Source of the DNA: Tetranychus cinnabarinus
Taxonomy: Eukaryota; Arthropoda; Arachnida; Trombidiformes; Tetranychidae
DNA: 64,000 bases
Assembly: GCA_022266195.1 (NCBI GenBank)
Contig: WHVY01000005.1
Span: 62,001 to 126,000 of the forward strand
Direction of reading: 5' to 3'
Made by a program: the position numbers and the translations under genes
Part shown: positions 38,461-51,200 of the stretch, piece after piece
Position numbering within the stretch: the first letter of the stretch is position 1
How the letters are laid out: every line of letters starts with the position of its first letter
Notes under the pieces: model-generated
Told to the model about the DNA's origin: nothing
The model's input: the letters and a program-made list of their open reading frames with translations, nothing else
The model's database searches: none

Positions 38461-41400
38461 TTATAAATAAGCTGACCAGCCGACAAACATACGACCAAGA
38501 TTCGCCATACTTGTCGCTTCCTGTCAAAGTTAAAATTGAAAAAAATAAGTCAGTAAGCTTTGCGACAATAAGCGTGGCTATAGAAAAACAAGAGCGTTAC
38601 TTACTTCAATCAGGTATCGTACTTGCCCTGATACGGATATTGGCATAGTGTTCTTTTTAATTACTCCATCAAGACGATCTTCTATTTTACCGACATATTC
38701 CAAAGCCTTAGGAGAATAAAAAAGATAAAAATTAAATTTTTAATAAATTTGAACAACATTTCAGACCAACAAACCTTAGTATTTGTTGCTTCAACCAGTT
38801 CTGAATCGATTGAACTACTCCGAGCTGCTGAGGTTCGAGCTCTTGGATTGGCCTTCTTCCATTCGCATAAAGGATCGTAAACAAATGGTTGAAGAACACT
38901 CATCAGGGCTTCTTTTTTCTCTCTCATCAAACGAAGAGTCACTTCGCACGTTTTTCGAAAAGCGCCTTCATAACCAGTTACTCCCATAGCAGCAATCATA
39001 TTTTGAGTTAAACGAAAGGGAACTTTTTCAGGGATTTCTAGAAGATCACCTTGATTGAAGATTAGATTGAAATCGACATGCATGGCTTCCCCATTACTTG
39101 AGTCAAGCAAGAAATTTTCCGGATGCCTATCTCCAAGTCCTATTATGTAGCCAACAATACTCATCACAGCAGCTGAGCGAGTAAAAGCAAGTCTAGCCAT
39201 GTACCACGAAGTTGGATCAGGAAATGTTTGAATAAACCATTCTCCCAAAACTGTAGGTGAATGTTTTTGCACAATTATGGCAAATCTTTTAACTATCTCG
39301 TCAGCTGAGGCTTTTTTGGTGAAATCCATTGGTATGATTTGCAGAATTTCTTTATTATCAGGATAAACTTGATTAGGATAACGGAATGCTTTGGCTATTT
39401 GAATAGATTCACGTAAACTCTGCAAATTTTTAACCCACTCGATAAGACCACAATCATTATCCAGAGGCACAACGGTATAAGTTCGTATGTGTAGCCCTCT
39501 CTTTCGTGTTTCAGGATCTCTTTTCAAGAGTCTATTAATTAAGTTATTTAATTCCATTGTTCGCGCATCTTTTCGTAGGTCATCTTTAGGTTTGCACATG
39601 ACGCTATATTTCTTACCATCACTACAATTTATGACCACTTTCTTAGGTCTTGCTTGTGAGGAAAGTACTTCACCTAAATCATCAAAAGTTTGAATGTAAA
39701 CAGGGTCAGTGGGAAAGGGGCGAAATGTGGCTGATGACTCGAATTTATTCTTCATCCGGACATTCATGAAAGCTTGATAAGGTAACATAATTGGACCCAA
39801 GTTACTCTTAAGAGCATGGTTCAATTCTGGAACTGCACTTTTAACGTGAAATTGCCTCCCTTGAGTTTCACAATTACAAAGCCTAATCAAAAGAAGAGCG
39901 AAAGTTTTCATGTCTTTAACTAATTTAATCAGTCTTTTATTTTCAGGACCAACCGCTTTTTGAATGATTTCAGCACATTTATCAGCTCGAGCTTTATTTT
40001 TACGATTCATCAAAACTCCAATCAACATCCACATTGATTGATTCGGATATTCTTTGACGAGCTTTGCAAGGATATTCATCAAAATTTCACTAATTTTAGA
40101 GTTGCCATGACAAATCCTAGAAAGTAATTGCGAAAAGGCCGTGAAAAAAAGGTGCAAGGAAATGCTGTCTTTCCATTTTTCAAGGAAAGTTGTCAATTCC
40201 GTACACGACTCAGTATAGTTGGTTTCTAAAATTTTAGCACATTTTGTTTTAGAAAATTCTGCACTAGAAGATCCCAAATCACACCAAATAGACAGAAGAC
40301 GAGGCATTGACTCATAAACATGTTTAGATCCATATTTTAAAGCTTGTGAATAGTGTTTTGCAACCACTACCATAAGTTTAGGCCTTTCTGGATTTCTAGG
40401 TTCCATTTCTTTCATCAACCGATCAGAGAAACGAGCAAGGCAAAAGTAGGGTTCTTCCACCTCACCTGTTGCTCTAGATTCATTTAAATGTCTGATTATT
40501 TGTCGATACATTGAATTTAAAGAATCAGTATTAAGGTTTGACAATTTTTCGGAGAATTTAGTGAAGAGTAGTTTTAACTTGGCTAACTTGATGCGATCTG
40601 CTGTTTGAAGATCACTCATAGCTTCATATTTTTCGAGTTCACGCTTCAATTCTTTGATACAGTGTTCTTTTGACTCTTGATCACCTTTAGCCCAATGAAA
40701 TTTAGCAGTTTCGATTGATAAATGCATAGCAAGACTGATAGGAAGATTATTGCTATTTATCAGATCTTGACTTTCGACGAGATGGGTATAAGCACGTTGT
40801 AAATTTAAACTTTTACGAGCCAGCTTGGCACTTGATAACGAACATTGTGCTCTTTCCAAGTCGGTCTGAACAGGCAAAACATTATGAAGAGAAAGTAACA
40901 CCCGTTGTAGATTGAACACTTGCTCCTGACACCGAAGAGATGATTGAACCAAGTTATTACGTCGAATCCAGTCATGAATTAAATTAAAGAAGTCATTTTG
41001 AATTTGAGCATCTGCTTGTTTTTCATTGTGTTTAAAAACAAACTGTGCAAATTTTTCAATATCTGTGAGCATGTGAAGTCTTAAAATATGTTGATAGCAT
41101 CTAATGTAAGCCCCTTGTTCGGATGATGAGATAGATAAAGGATCCATTTCCCGTTTACGGATTTCTCGCAGCATTTTTCTGAAGTTAGTTTCATCTTTTG
41201 AATGAATGCAGTCGATTAGATGACCGATGTTAACACCAAGCGAGTCGCACTCAAGTGATTCGTTTTCTCGTAACATCAGTTCAAGATCATCCCAGTTGTG
41301 AAGTTTCCACGACGCTTCAACCATGTAAGGATAAATTTCGTCTGACCACTGTTTCTTACGCTGTATTAAGCCAGTTGCATAGTTGAAGGCAGTGGCATGT

Positions 41401-44400
41401 TGATCGAGATTCATCAAGCAACGAAGTAGCGTTTTAGGATACATTAAATTGTCAGGTTCCTTCTTAATGGCAATCTCACAGCCAGATAAGGAGTAGTTTA
41501 ATTCACTATTAGCTTCATGGTAAAGTATTGTATCCATTAACGAGGCTGGTCCATCTCTGATTGCATTGATTCCTTCAACTCCATCTGGTTCATCTAAAGA
41601 TAGAAAGTATTTCTGGAAATACACTAATTTATCTGATAATGCGTCTCTATTTTTCCAAATATAATCTTCCATGTAAAGCAGAGCCCGAGCATAAGCTTGA
41701 CACTCAAATGCCAATTCAGCCAATTCAGTTTTTTTCAAATTATTTTCCAGTAACTCTATTTTAGATTTCGTTTCAACATCATCTGCAGAGAGCTTTCTGG
41801 CTGAAGGGAACATTTTACTTTTCAATTGAGATATCCCGTCGATGATGGCAAAAATAGTTCGAGCACATTTTAAACGAATTTTATTAAATTCGCTTCGATT
41901 TTGAGAATTATCATTTCGGGGCGAAGAAGATGATGCAGGAACAAGTGTTGCCTCACCAAATGGTTCATCCATAGACTGTATTTCGATAATAGCATTTATT
42001 TCACCAATTATATAAGTTTTTATAGTTGCTTCATTGGAGTCAAGTAGGGCCATCCAAAATATAGTTGGTAACAAGAATCGAGCAATGGTCGAATTATATT
42101 TGATGATGGCCAAACAAGCTTCGAATGCCCTTTGATGAGTAACTCTTTCAATTCTTTCAATCAATATCATGGACCATTTATAAAGCCAGTCATCATAGGT
42201 AATTTCAGCATGAAAAACAGGAGAGTTTACAATTCCTCCTTCTTCCTTGAATATATACTTTGTGGTGAAAAATCGTTTAATGTTACGTTGAACATCAGTT
42301 GGTAATCTAGACCAAATGTCATCGTTTTCTCGAACAGAATAACTCTTCAAGATCTCTTGGATTGAATAGCAGAGACAATCTCGTATACGAGATTGATCAA
42401 TAGAGTCCAAAGTGTTCGCAAGTTTAGACAATAAGGTTACCGGTAAATCTGAAAATTCAATGAAGCCACCGTCAGAGATTTGATGGGCAGAGAGAAGAGA
42501 CAAATCGAGACGTCCAGGGTCGATGGCACCGATTTCACCAAGACACTCAGCTATGCTTATCAATAAGTTGGTATCAGATATTTGAGAGCTTATGAGTAAT
42601 TTTCGTATAATTTTGGCAATTATTATGTCAGTGGAAGCTTCTTTGTTAGGTAAGCAAAGGTAAGCCAAAGCTTTCTTGAACTCGGACAGTATACTGGTCA
42701 ACTTCTTGACGTGCAAGGCTTTAACATCTGGATTATTTATGTTGAAAAGTTGGTCAAAGTAACGAATATTTTCTTTTAAATAGTCGCGAGCTTCGTTGGG
42801 ATCTTTAGGTGATTTGGTTATTAAATATTTAGATAACACCGCATGAACTTCTTTCATATAAGATACTTTTGGAAGAAAGTGAAGCTCCTTAAACCTGTCA
42901 TTCAGATTATTTTCATTGTCGACTACTATTCTTTTAAATATTTTTGCTGTAGCTTGTGGGTCCACGTCAAAATAAGGCGACAAGTCTTTACAAATTACTG
43001 ATAGATGAGGTCCAATGTCGTTAGGTCCACATGAATTTAAGAATTGATTCCATATCTTCAGTAAAGTTTTGAGAAAAGCTGCCTCACCATTTGCCTGATT
43101 GAAAGCTGTCAACAAAATCCCCATAATGTTCATCTTGAATGCTGGCACTTTTCGAGGACCAAGAAGATTTAGGAAATCTCCTAAACTCTCTACGGCTAGT
43201 CTTTTATCTTCCAAAACGTCGCCAGATTTCAATAAAAACCTATTCAAAGCAATAATGAAAGGTCCCATTTGAGCTTCAAGCATCATTATGAATTTAGTGT
43301 CTTGAAAATTTTCTTGCTCAATTGAACATGATTCTGAAATATAAATCTTGTAGACAACGTAAGCTGCAATACGAGGATTTCGATGATATTCAATGAGCAT
43401 AGAATTGTGAAAATCATTTCGAAAGATACTGGCAAGAGCTTCATAATGGTTGATCTTTTTAACGAATTTTAAGCTTTTCTCTACAGCCTCAATCGAAGAT
43501 TGTGCTACAAATTGACGAGGAAGCCCATAACCATATTCAGCAGTTAAGAAAGAGGCTGTAAGATCTGAATGGGTAAAAAAGTTTTCTAGCAGGGCATGAG
43601 CGTGGTCATTAGCTTTTTGAACCATGGCACAGAAGAAATAGAGTAAAGAGTTGGTGAAAAGAGGATTTAAGGCACTTTCATCTTGACTAGCTGCAAACAG
43701 CATTAAAGCTTCTCGTAGGCAGAGCCATCCTCGAAGGGCATCATCCGGAACAACTTCATCCATAACAATGTTTATGAGTTGGTTAGAAATAGTACTTTTA
43801 TAGCGTAGAAATAGGCTTCGAAGCTCAAGTCCACGAGAACGAGCGATGAATATCATCTGTTCTCGAATGTGATCTTTTAAACTTGAGTTGGACCAAACTT
43901 TACGGAAAAAGACAATAAGAACATGATGAAGATCACTTTCATCAAAATAAGTAGATAGATAGGTTATATTATTGACTTCTGTGATTTCGGTTGCATTATC
44001 ACTTTCTGAATGTTTCCTGACAGTTCCAAAAACTTTGTTAAAGGCACGAAAGAGCAATTCTTTTTTAGGAACTTTCAAAGATCCACTTTTCATAGGTTTC
44101 ATGATTAAGGGAAAGAAAACAGAATTCAAAACTTCACCAACTTCCTTGGCATCGATGGAGAAGAGTTTAAATATCGAAACAAGTAAAGAACGATCAATAC
44201 CGCAGTGGCGAAGAACTCTAGAGGCACTCCATTTACCTAAGCTACTGAGTAAGGTAGGATCTTTCGTATCAACTATTTCATGAAATATCTCCATCAATTT
44301 ACACTCAGCGTCTTCAGGTAAAGATGATTTTTGATTCGAATTGTCCCAATCAGCACAACCAGTACAATGAAAAACTAAATCACAAAGTTCGTAAGGCTCT

Positions 44401-46529
44401 TTGTATGAGAAACTAGTGCCTTTATCAGCTGAACTTAAGAAGCACGTAACCAAACCAATACTTTTAGCAATAAAGCTCATATTGTCTCTATCTTCAATAC
44501 TTGCAAAGAAAAGATTCACTAATTGTTCATTTTTTAATAGGATGAATGTCAATGTTTGATTAAAAGTATAATCATCGCCATTCCATCGGCAAATTTGTGA
44601 ATGTAGAATATTCGAAACGAACTTTGTAACTTGAAGGTTTGCAACCGCTAGTCCATAAAGAGATAATATATTAAGCTCATCATTTGTGAACAAATGTTTC
44701 TTGGTCCATTCACTATTTATGTGAGCAAGTATATCTAACGGGGATGTTTCAGCTACATGAGGTATCATGAAAACAAATCCAATTTTTTGCTCCAAATCGG
44801 CAACGTTATTGGGGTTAAAATCTCTGATTGCTTTAACAGTAGCTATTAGTGTAGATAATACAAATTTGAACTTTTTTTCATCATAAGTATTGGCCATGGT
44901 GAAATCACAGATCCAGTTTACTGCCTCCATCATTTTCATGAAATTTCCTTGATTCGAAAGACAATGTCCATCAAGTCGTAGGCTGGCGATTGTCTCTCTT
45001 TCAACTGCGTACATATTGTGAAGAAGAGAAACGTCGTCTAATGATTTTGCGTTTATGAATTGAGATATTACTTTGCTGTTAGCCTTACAAAAGTCTTCGA
45101 AAAAAGTTTTACTTTGAGAATGAAAAGAGCGATTGGCACCATTCTCAGTTGAAACATTCGAATTACTGATTCCATCAAAGCTTAAATTTAAGGAAGAGTA
45201 GATTTCCGTATAATTTCTAGTGAAAACTCTTTTCATTAACGCGATCCATACACTATCATGAGACACCGAATAAGCTAGTTTCTCACAATATAACTTTTGA
45301 AGAGATGAAACAGTGTCCTCGGGAAGTGGGAAAGTCCATTGATTTTTTTTACACAAATCTAGTAATTTATGAAGCACAACCGCAATTGACTCGTTAACTA
45401 ATTTAGTTGATGCTAAAGGGCTCATTTTATGAAAACTGCCCATAACAACAATGATAGAATTTAATGCTTTAGAGACATCAACAGAATTTTCTAACTGTTC
45501 AAGTTCGAAATCTAAACGTTTGCTTATCAAGCTCCAATTTTTCTCCACTAAAGCGTAGAGATCCTCGTTATTGGTGGGTGACTTGAATAAAGCAGCCGTC
45601 AGCCAACAGGTTTGGTAGAAAAAGCCAGTTGATGGGTCGAGTTTGATACACTTAACAGGATAAAACCGGTGAAAAAGTTTTAGTGAATTTGCCAACATTT
45701 TTGGGCTGGCAAATGAAATACAATTAGTAACCAAATGTGACATCATCTCACAAGCAGACTTTACTCCTAAAGAGGCGACGAAAGGTTTACCAATGTTGGC
45801 AAGAATTTCTACTGCACAGATATATAATGATTCAACTTGTTCGATAGTTTCCACCGAGAAATCGAATTCAAGGTCCGGTTCGAAATATTCTTCTGTTGCT
45901 CGTATCTTGACTGTGACTAGAGCTAATCTTTTACTGCTGAAATGAGTGAGATTGAGTTTAATATTGAGCCGATCAGTATCAAAAAACATGGTTAAAAGTG
46001 TGACGAGATCCTTCATTTCTCGAATAAAATAATTGAATAGATCTTCATCACTTTTTTGAATTTGTCTCAGGAAATCGCCAATTTTTTCGATGAAAAGTTT
46101 AACATTCTCAATCTCTCTGTACGGAGTGATTTGAGAAAATATGTGTAGAAATAAACGCAAAGTCCACTCGTATACACAAGAAGCTTCGAGGATAAGTTTA
46201 TCCAGTTGAGGTGATGCATGGTTATCCTTCTTGACGATGTTGTTCAAAAAATTTGAAAGGATGTCAAAAACAGCGGTTGCTCGCCTTGTTCTTTCACCAA
46301 GGACAGGATCACTGAAAACACCAGCAACTGATAGAGACAGAATAGGATTGATTCACAAAGAAAATTTGAGATTAAGAAACAAAAATATTAGAAGAATAAC
46401 CAAAAGGAGAAAAATAGAATATAAATATTTACCTGTAAAACCCTTTTGGGTAACAAACTCAAAAAATTTGATAAGAGCATTGCATGAAGAAGCTAATTGT
46501 TGCCTGATGGAAGAACTTTCACCATTCAT
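38461..46529 (-). CDS. ATR checkpoint kinase (PIKK; mei-41 orthologue)
   Basis: ATR is the nuclear PI3K-related Ser/Thr kinase that responds to RPA-coated single-stranded DNA and stalled forks. Exons: 46529..46433, 46327..38775, 38706..38605 and 38520..38461; 2603 aa (human 2644). The large N-terminal part is HEAT-like helical solenoid. LGEIGAIDPGRLD is an ATR signature in the solenoid, followed by the FAT domain (ECQAYARALLYMEDYIW, LDEPDGVEGINAIRDGPASL). The kinase domain has RPKKVVINCSDGKKYSVMCK, DDLRKDARTMELN, FPDPTSWYMAR, catalytic GLGDRHPENF, activation-loop HVDFNLIFN, and VPFRLTQNMIAAMG. FATC follows as RLDGVIKKN, QVRYLIEEATSMANLGRMF and GWSAYL. These match ATR rather than ATM, mTOR or DNA-PKcs. 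The first ATG in frame is at 46529 (MNGESSS). About 97 percent of the coding sequence is one 7,553-bp exon. Confidence 0.96.
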
Positions 46530-47873
46530 AACGACAGCAATTAATAAAAAAAATAAGTAGGGATAAGATATGAATTAACTTTGACTGATGAAATTCAAAA
46601 CATAAACATAATTAACATTTTAAACATTGCAAGAATCCGGTTTTCCATATCAATTTTTAAGCGCCAAAATTTTGACTGTCTCCCTGACAACAGAGTTCCG
46701 CCAAATTTAAAATAATAGATAAAAGTTAATTCACAATTTATTTTAATCTTTAATGTTGAATTTTTTAATAAGCAATTGAATTGTTGTTACTTTTTTGGAT
46801 TGAAATTTAATAATTTATCAAAAAGCATAGTTATAGAGAAAAGAATTGTCAAATTGTATAATTAAATTCATATTGGATCATCAAATTAGTGATCAGTGAA
46901 CAATAAACGTGAATTTATTTGGTTGGTTTAACAATTAGTGGAAAGATATAATCAATAATAATAAAATTAAACGGTAAAATCAATCTTTTTTTTCATCGTT
47001 ACTTTTCCAGATCACCGGAGCCTTAAAGTGAAAGCAAAATGTAAAAGGTGGAAAAGTTTCTCAAGCAACTTTCCCTCCATAAAAGAAGAAAAATTGTAAC
47101 ATTATAAAATTTCTGTTAATTAGTATGCATCTAATGTTTCCAGTCAAGTACAATTGAATACATTTGATTCATTTTAGAGTGAAATAAATGAAATGATCGA
47201 TAAAGTTACCTAATACATTAATACAACTGTCAAAAGAATAAAGGAATCGATTAAGAATTGATTGAACAAAATCCTCCATATTGATACAATTGGTTCTCTT
47301 TTAATAATGTCAACATCATTGGATAGATTAAGTCAACAGGTTAATTCAGGTGCAATTAATTTGCGTCAAAAAGATCTGCAAATATCACTAATACATGTAT
47401 TGAATCAATCAGTATTAACCACATTCAGTAAGAGGCAATACTCATTGAGATTCACTGGTTTAACCCAATTTCAGGTGAATTACCAGATAAGAACCAGTGT
47501 ATACCAATAAAAATATCTCAATAACTTGCTTAATTTAAAGTTAATGTTGATCTAATTCAATTGTTGACTATCGAGGATTGTTGAAGAGCCAAGAAGAGGA
47601 AAACAGAGAACAAGGAAAAGGAAGAAGACACAGAACATAAAGAAGATAGAGAAATGGTCACCAAAAGAAAGCAAATGTAGGCGTCTGAGACCCAAAATTC
47701 CTGTGTAGAACAATAATTGTACTATTGTTACCATTGCTATTAGGCTTTTTTCTGGTTAAGAGCTAACAGCTTGGGTCAAAATGATGAAGAAGACAAGAAG
47801 ACGGGAAAGAAAGAAAGAGAGAAGCTGAAGAAAGATAAAAGATAGCAGTAGGGAGAAAAGAGTGCAACTTAGT

Positions 47874-47907
<34 letters not shown>

Positions 47908-48265
47908 GAAGAGAAAAAGAAATGTTGTAATGCTGAAAGCGTTTGGCACTTGAGTCACTTGAGTCAGTAACAACAACAGATAAACTTGCCATCTTGTTTC
48001 TTATTTTCATCCACATTATTTCATCAGAGTTTAATCTTCGATTTGTTTACTACTTTGGATGTGATAAAATTGTTATTTTGTCTTTTCAAGTCATCATCTT
48101 TTCATTTCACTGTTTTCCTTTCTGTGTTTCTCCAATGCACTGAAGATCGGCAAAATTAACAATACAATTTTGCTTGTTTCTGTCATCTTTTCTATTCTTC
48201 TTCTTCTCTTTTCTACATTGGATTAATTATTATTATTGCGATCAAGATTCATCTTTAATTTAACC
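46530..48265. other. Divergent intergenic region between ATR and the tetraspanin
   Basis: 1.7 kb containing both promoters. It holds a purine-rich zone at 47580-47920 with a GA microsatellite. An orphan plus-strand frame at 47307-47510 (67 codons) has no family match I can recognise and is not called. Confidence 0.5.
47881..47908 (+). repeat. (AG)14 microsatellite
   Basis: Perfect AG dinucleotide run inside a longer purine-rich stretch, about 360 bp upstream of the tetraspanin start codon. GA repeats bind GAGA-type factors in arthropods (inference for this site). Confidence 0.9.
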
Positions 48266-51200
48266 ATGGGATGTTGTAAAGCTTTTGTTAAACATTTAGT
48301 TTGTATGCTGGCCTTTGCTACATGGGTAGGTTTTTTTACTTTGAATAATTCATTGATTAGCTAATTAACTGGTTTTTCTGGTGATTTATTTCTCACTGGT
48401 AATAAACCCATTTTCCCACCTCTCTCGATCTTCCTTCTGCCTTTCTCTATCCTTCTTTTAACCATTTTTATCATAATAATGTGAATCTTTTAACCGGTCA
48501 TTCGGTTTCACATTATTCTCAAAATTTTGGTCTTTTTGCTTTTTTAGCTCAAATTTTTGTTGCAAGCTATTTTTGTTTATGTTCATATCCTTCTGATTCA
48601 ACCATCCAATCTCAATGTCATTCCAATTTAATGCTGGTAACATGGTTATAGCCTGAAATTGATCATTTCCGTTGTTTTTTTTTCTTGCTTCAGTATCAAC
48701 CGAAATGGAATACATTTTTTTCCAATCGGCCATATTTGTTTGTCTCTTAGCCTCCAGAAGACACACTAAATGTGTTTCTGTGAATTGTTTCAAACCAACA
48801 AAGATTTTGCTAATTACGGTTAAACTTATAAATTCAAGTTAACCGTTAAATAGCCTTAAGGATATGTGTTACTCAGGTATTTGTTTAGCTTTAACATCAT
48901 CACTCATTTCAACTTTCAATCAATAGAATATAAAATTAGCCGAAAAATCAACAAATGACAATTACAAATGATCTGTAACAACAGGCAACATTTAAACCCA
49001 TTAAATTTAATAGTTGGGGTTAAATTACCATGTCCGTATCTTTAGGTTACTAATTTTAACCCATCCTAATGGTACACATACCAAACTAATATAACGTTAA
49101 CTCTAAAAATCATTTCAATAATAAAAAAGCAAAACTTTCCCATAGCAATGCTTAAGCTTACGTTTTTGATACAAATTTAACCTTTCACCAATAGCACTAT
49201 CAAGGTGTCAATACCTGGTCAGACAAATCTGTTAATGACCTGGTTCACTTGAATATTAAATCCATTACGTATTAGCGTAAAATTTTTTTTATGCATCAGA
49301 AATCAGGTAAAATAAGAAGCTAAAGAAGAACAACAAGAAAAGCAAAAAGATGGTTCCTTTGAAAATGAAGGATACCCATAAAAAAAGTATATACCAAAAA
49401 CCAGTTCTTTGGTTTTCAACATTTGAGTAACTGACCTTTTCGTATTCAATCCAACTATGACTTTACAGTAACCCGAGAAAAATTTTTACCTTTTCTCAAT
49501 ATTTTTGACCTTTTCTTACCTCTTATTCCTGTATTTGGTATAAATACGAGAAAAATATCTAAACAACATCATTAATATCATTACAAGATGAAACCTCATA
49601 ACAATAATAATGATATTGACCTGAGTTTTAAATCATTTTAGACCATTTTTTTGATAAAAACAGCAACTTAAACAGTCTGTACTAGCTGGTTGATGGTGAC
49701 TAACATTATTCACCTGTTAACCAGAGGATCATTAAGTTCATCTATTAGCGATTAAAGTCTATTTCAATGAGTTTGTCCACAAAATCTCTTTACTTACCTG
49801 TTTGCTTTAACCTTAATGTAACCTTTTTTTGGACAATCATCAAATTTAGATGAACCCATCATTTGAAGCTTGTTATAGTTATAATAACCTTTCTAACCTT
49901 AATGATTGTTTATAAAATTCATCTTCATTGTTATCACTGATATTTTAACAATTTTTGATACTTTTAAATAACTCAGGTTGAGCATTGTACACAAAAATAT
50001 AAACACAATCTCGTACTTGTTAGCCTTTTGTTTCCCTAAATTTATCCCATTTATTGACATGAAACTTATCCATTGAAGACTCTATTATTATTACCATTAT
50101 CATTACAAATGTCAATAACAATAATGAATAACAAAATGTTTATTTGTTATCAATTGAAGATGAAGGTAAGCAAAAAATAGTATCACTTGAAAATTTGAGA
50201 AAAAAAAGAAGCTTGAAAGGTCGATTGTTATAAGAAGAGAAAGTTCATCATTCAGTCAAGTAAATCACTTTTAAAACAATCCAATTCAATTAAATCATCT
50301 TACATTTTCCCTTTCACTGCTTGCTCAACAATATCGTTAAACCTTTTGCGATTAATTCAGTCACTATTATCATAACCATCCTCATACTTATCATGACTAT
50401 TCAGGCAAAAGAATGGTTCAACAGGCTGTTAAAGAGCCTCAATTGAATTTTCATCACTTTTCAAAATTCACCCAAATCAGATCAGGATTTCCATTAATTA
50501 GGTCGATTCCAGGTTTTTAATTGTTCCTCCAACAATCAAACAACCAAAAAATGACTTCAAAATTTGAACCCAAATATTACCAGGATTTAAATCATTAAAA
50601 CCATTTAAGTTCAATGAACATTTTAAAATAACATTATCAATCTATTAATCAATTTGATTTCTTTCCAGTTTCTTGGTAGCGTTTTAATTGCCTTTACTCT
50701 ATGGATTCTGAGCACATCTACAAATGCCAAGAACTTTTTCGCCGGAACAACGGTAAGAACCTTTTTTCTCAAACAATTATTCTAGTTGATTTGTAATTAT
50801 ATCGTAACTGTATCCTACAAATTAATAGCTTTAAATTGATCTCTAATTGTTGCCAGTTTATTTTAAAACTCAGCCCTTTCCATTTGTTTATTTACATCTG
50901 AAAATTGGGTAAAATTTTTGGGTAAAACTGTTTAAATGTTATATAACTTAAGTATCAGGGTCAGTGTTTATCATGGTTCTTGATGAGCTCAATTGAAATG
51001 AATAATAACCTGAATAGAAAGTATTAACATGAGTATTTGCCTTTTTTATTCAACCTCTCGGGGTTTGGTGAGTTTAATGAGTTTTTAATTTACATGATTA
51101 CTTGAAACACTTTGAACCACAATTAGATCAACCTTGAATAATTTTCATCTCCTTTCTATCCTTTACTCATGCTAATCAATCTGATATCAGTAATAATCAT

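Noticed and set aside
38682..46247. Giant PI3K-related kinase first considered as DNA-PKcs
   Set aside because: The motifs DDLRKDARTMELN, FPDPTSWYMAR, LGEIGAIDPGRLD and the FATC sequence match ATR, and the length (2603 aa) fits ATR, not the roughly 4100-aa DNA-PKcs.
47307..47510. 67-codon plus-strand frame between ATR and the tetraspanin
   Set aside because: It is not low complexity, but there is no recognisable motif, signal peptide or neighbouring exon to support it.
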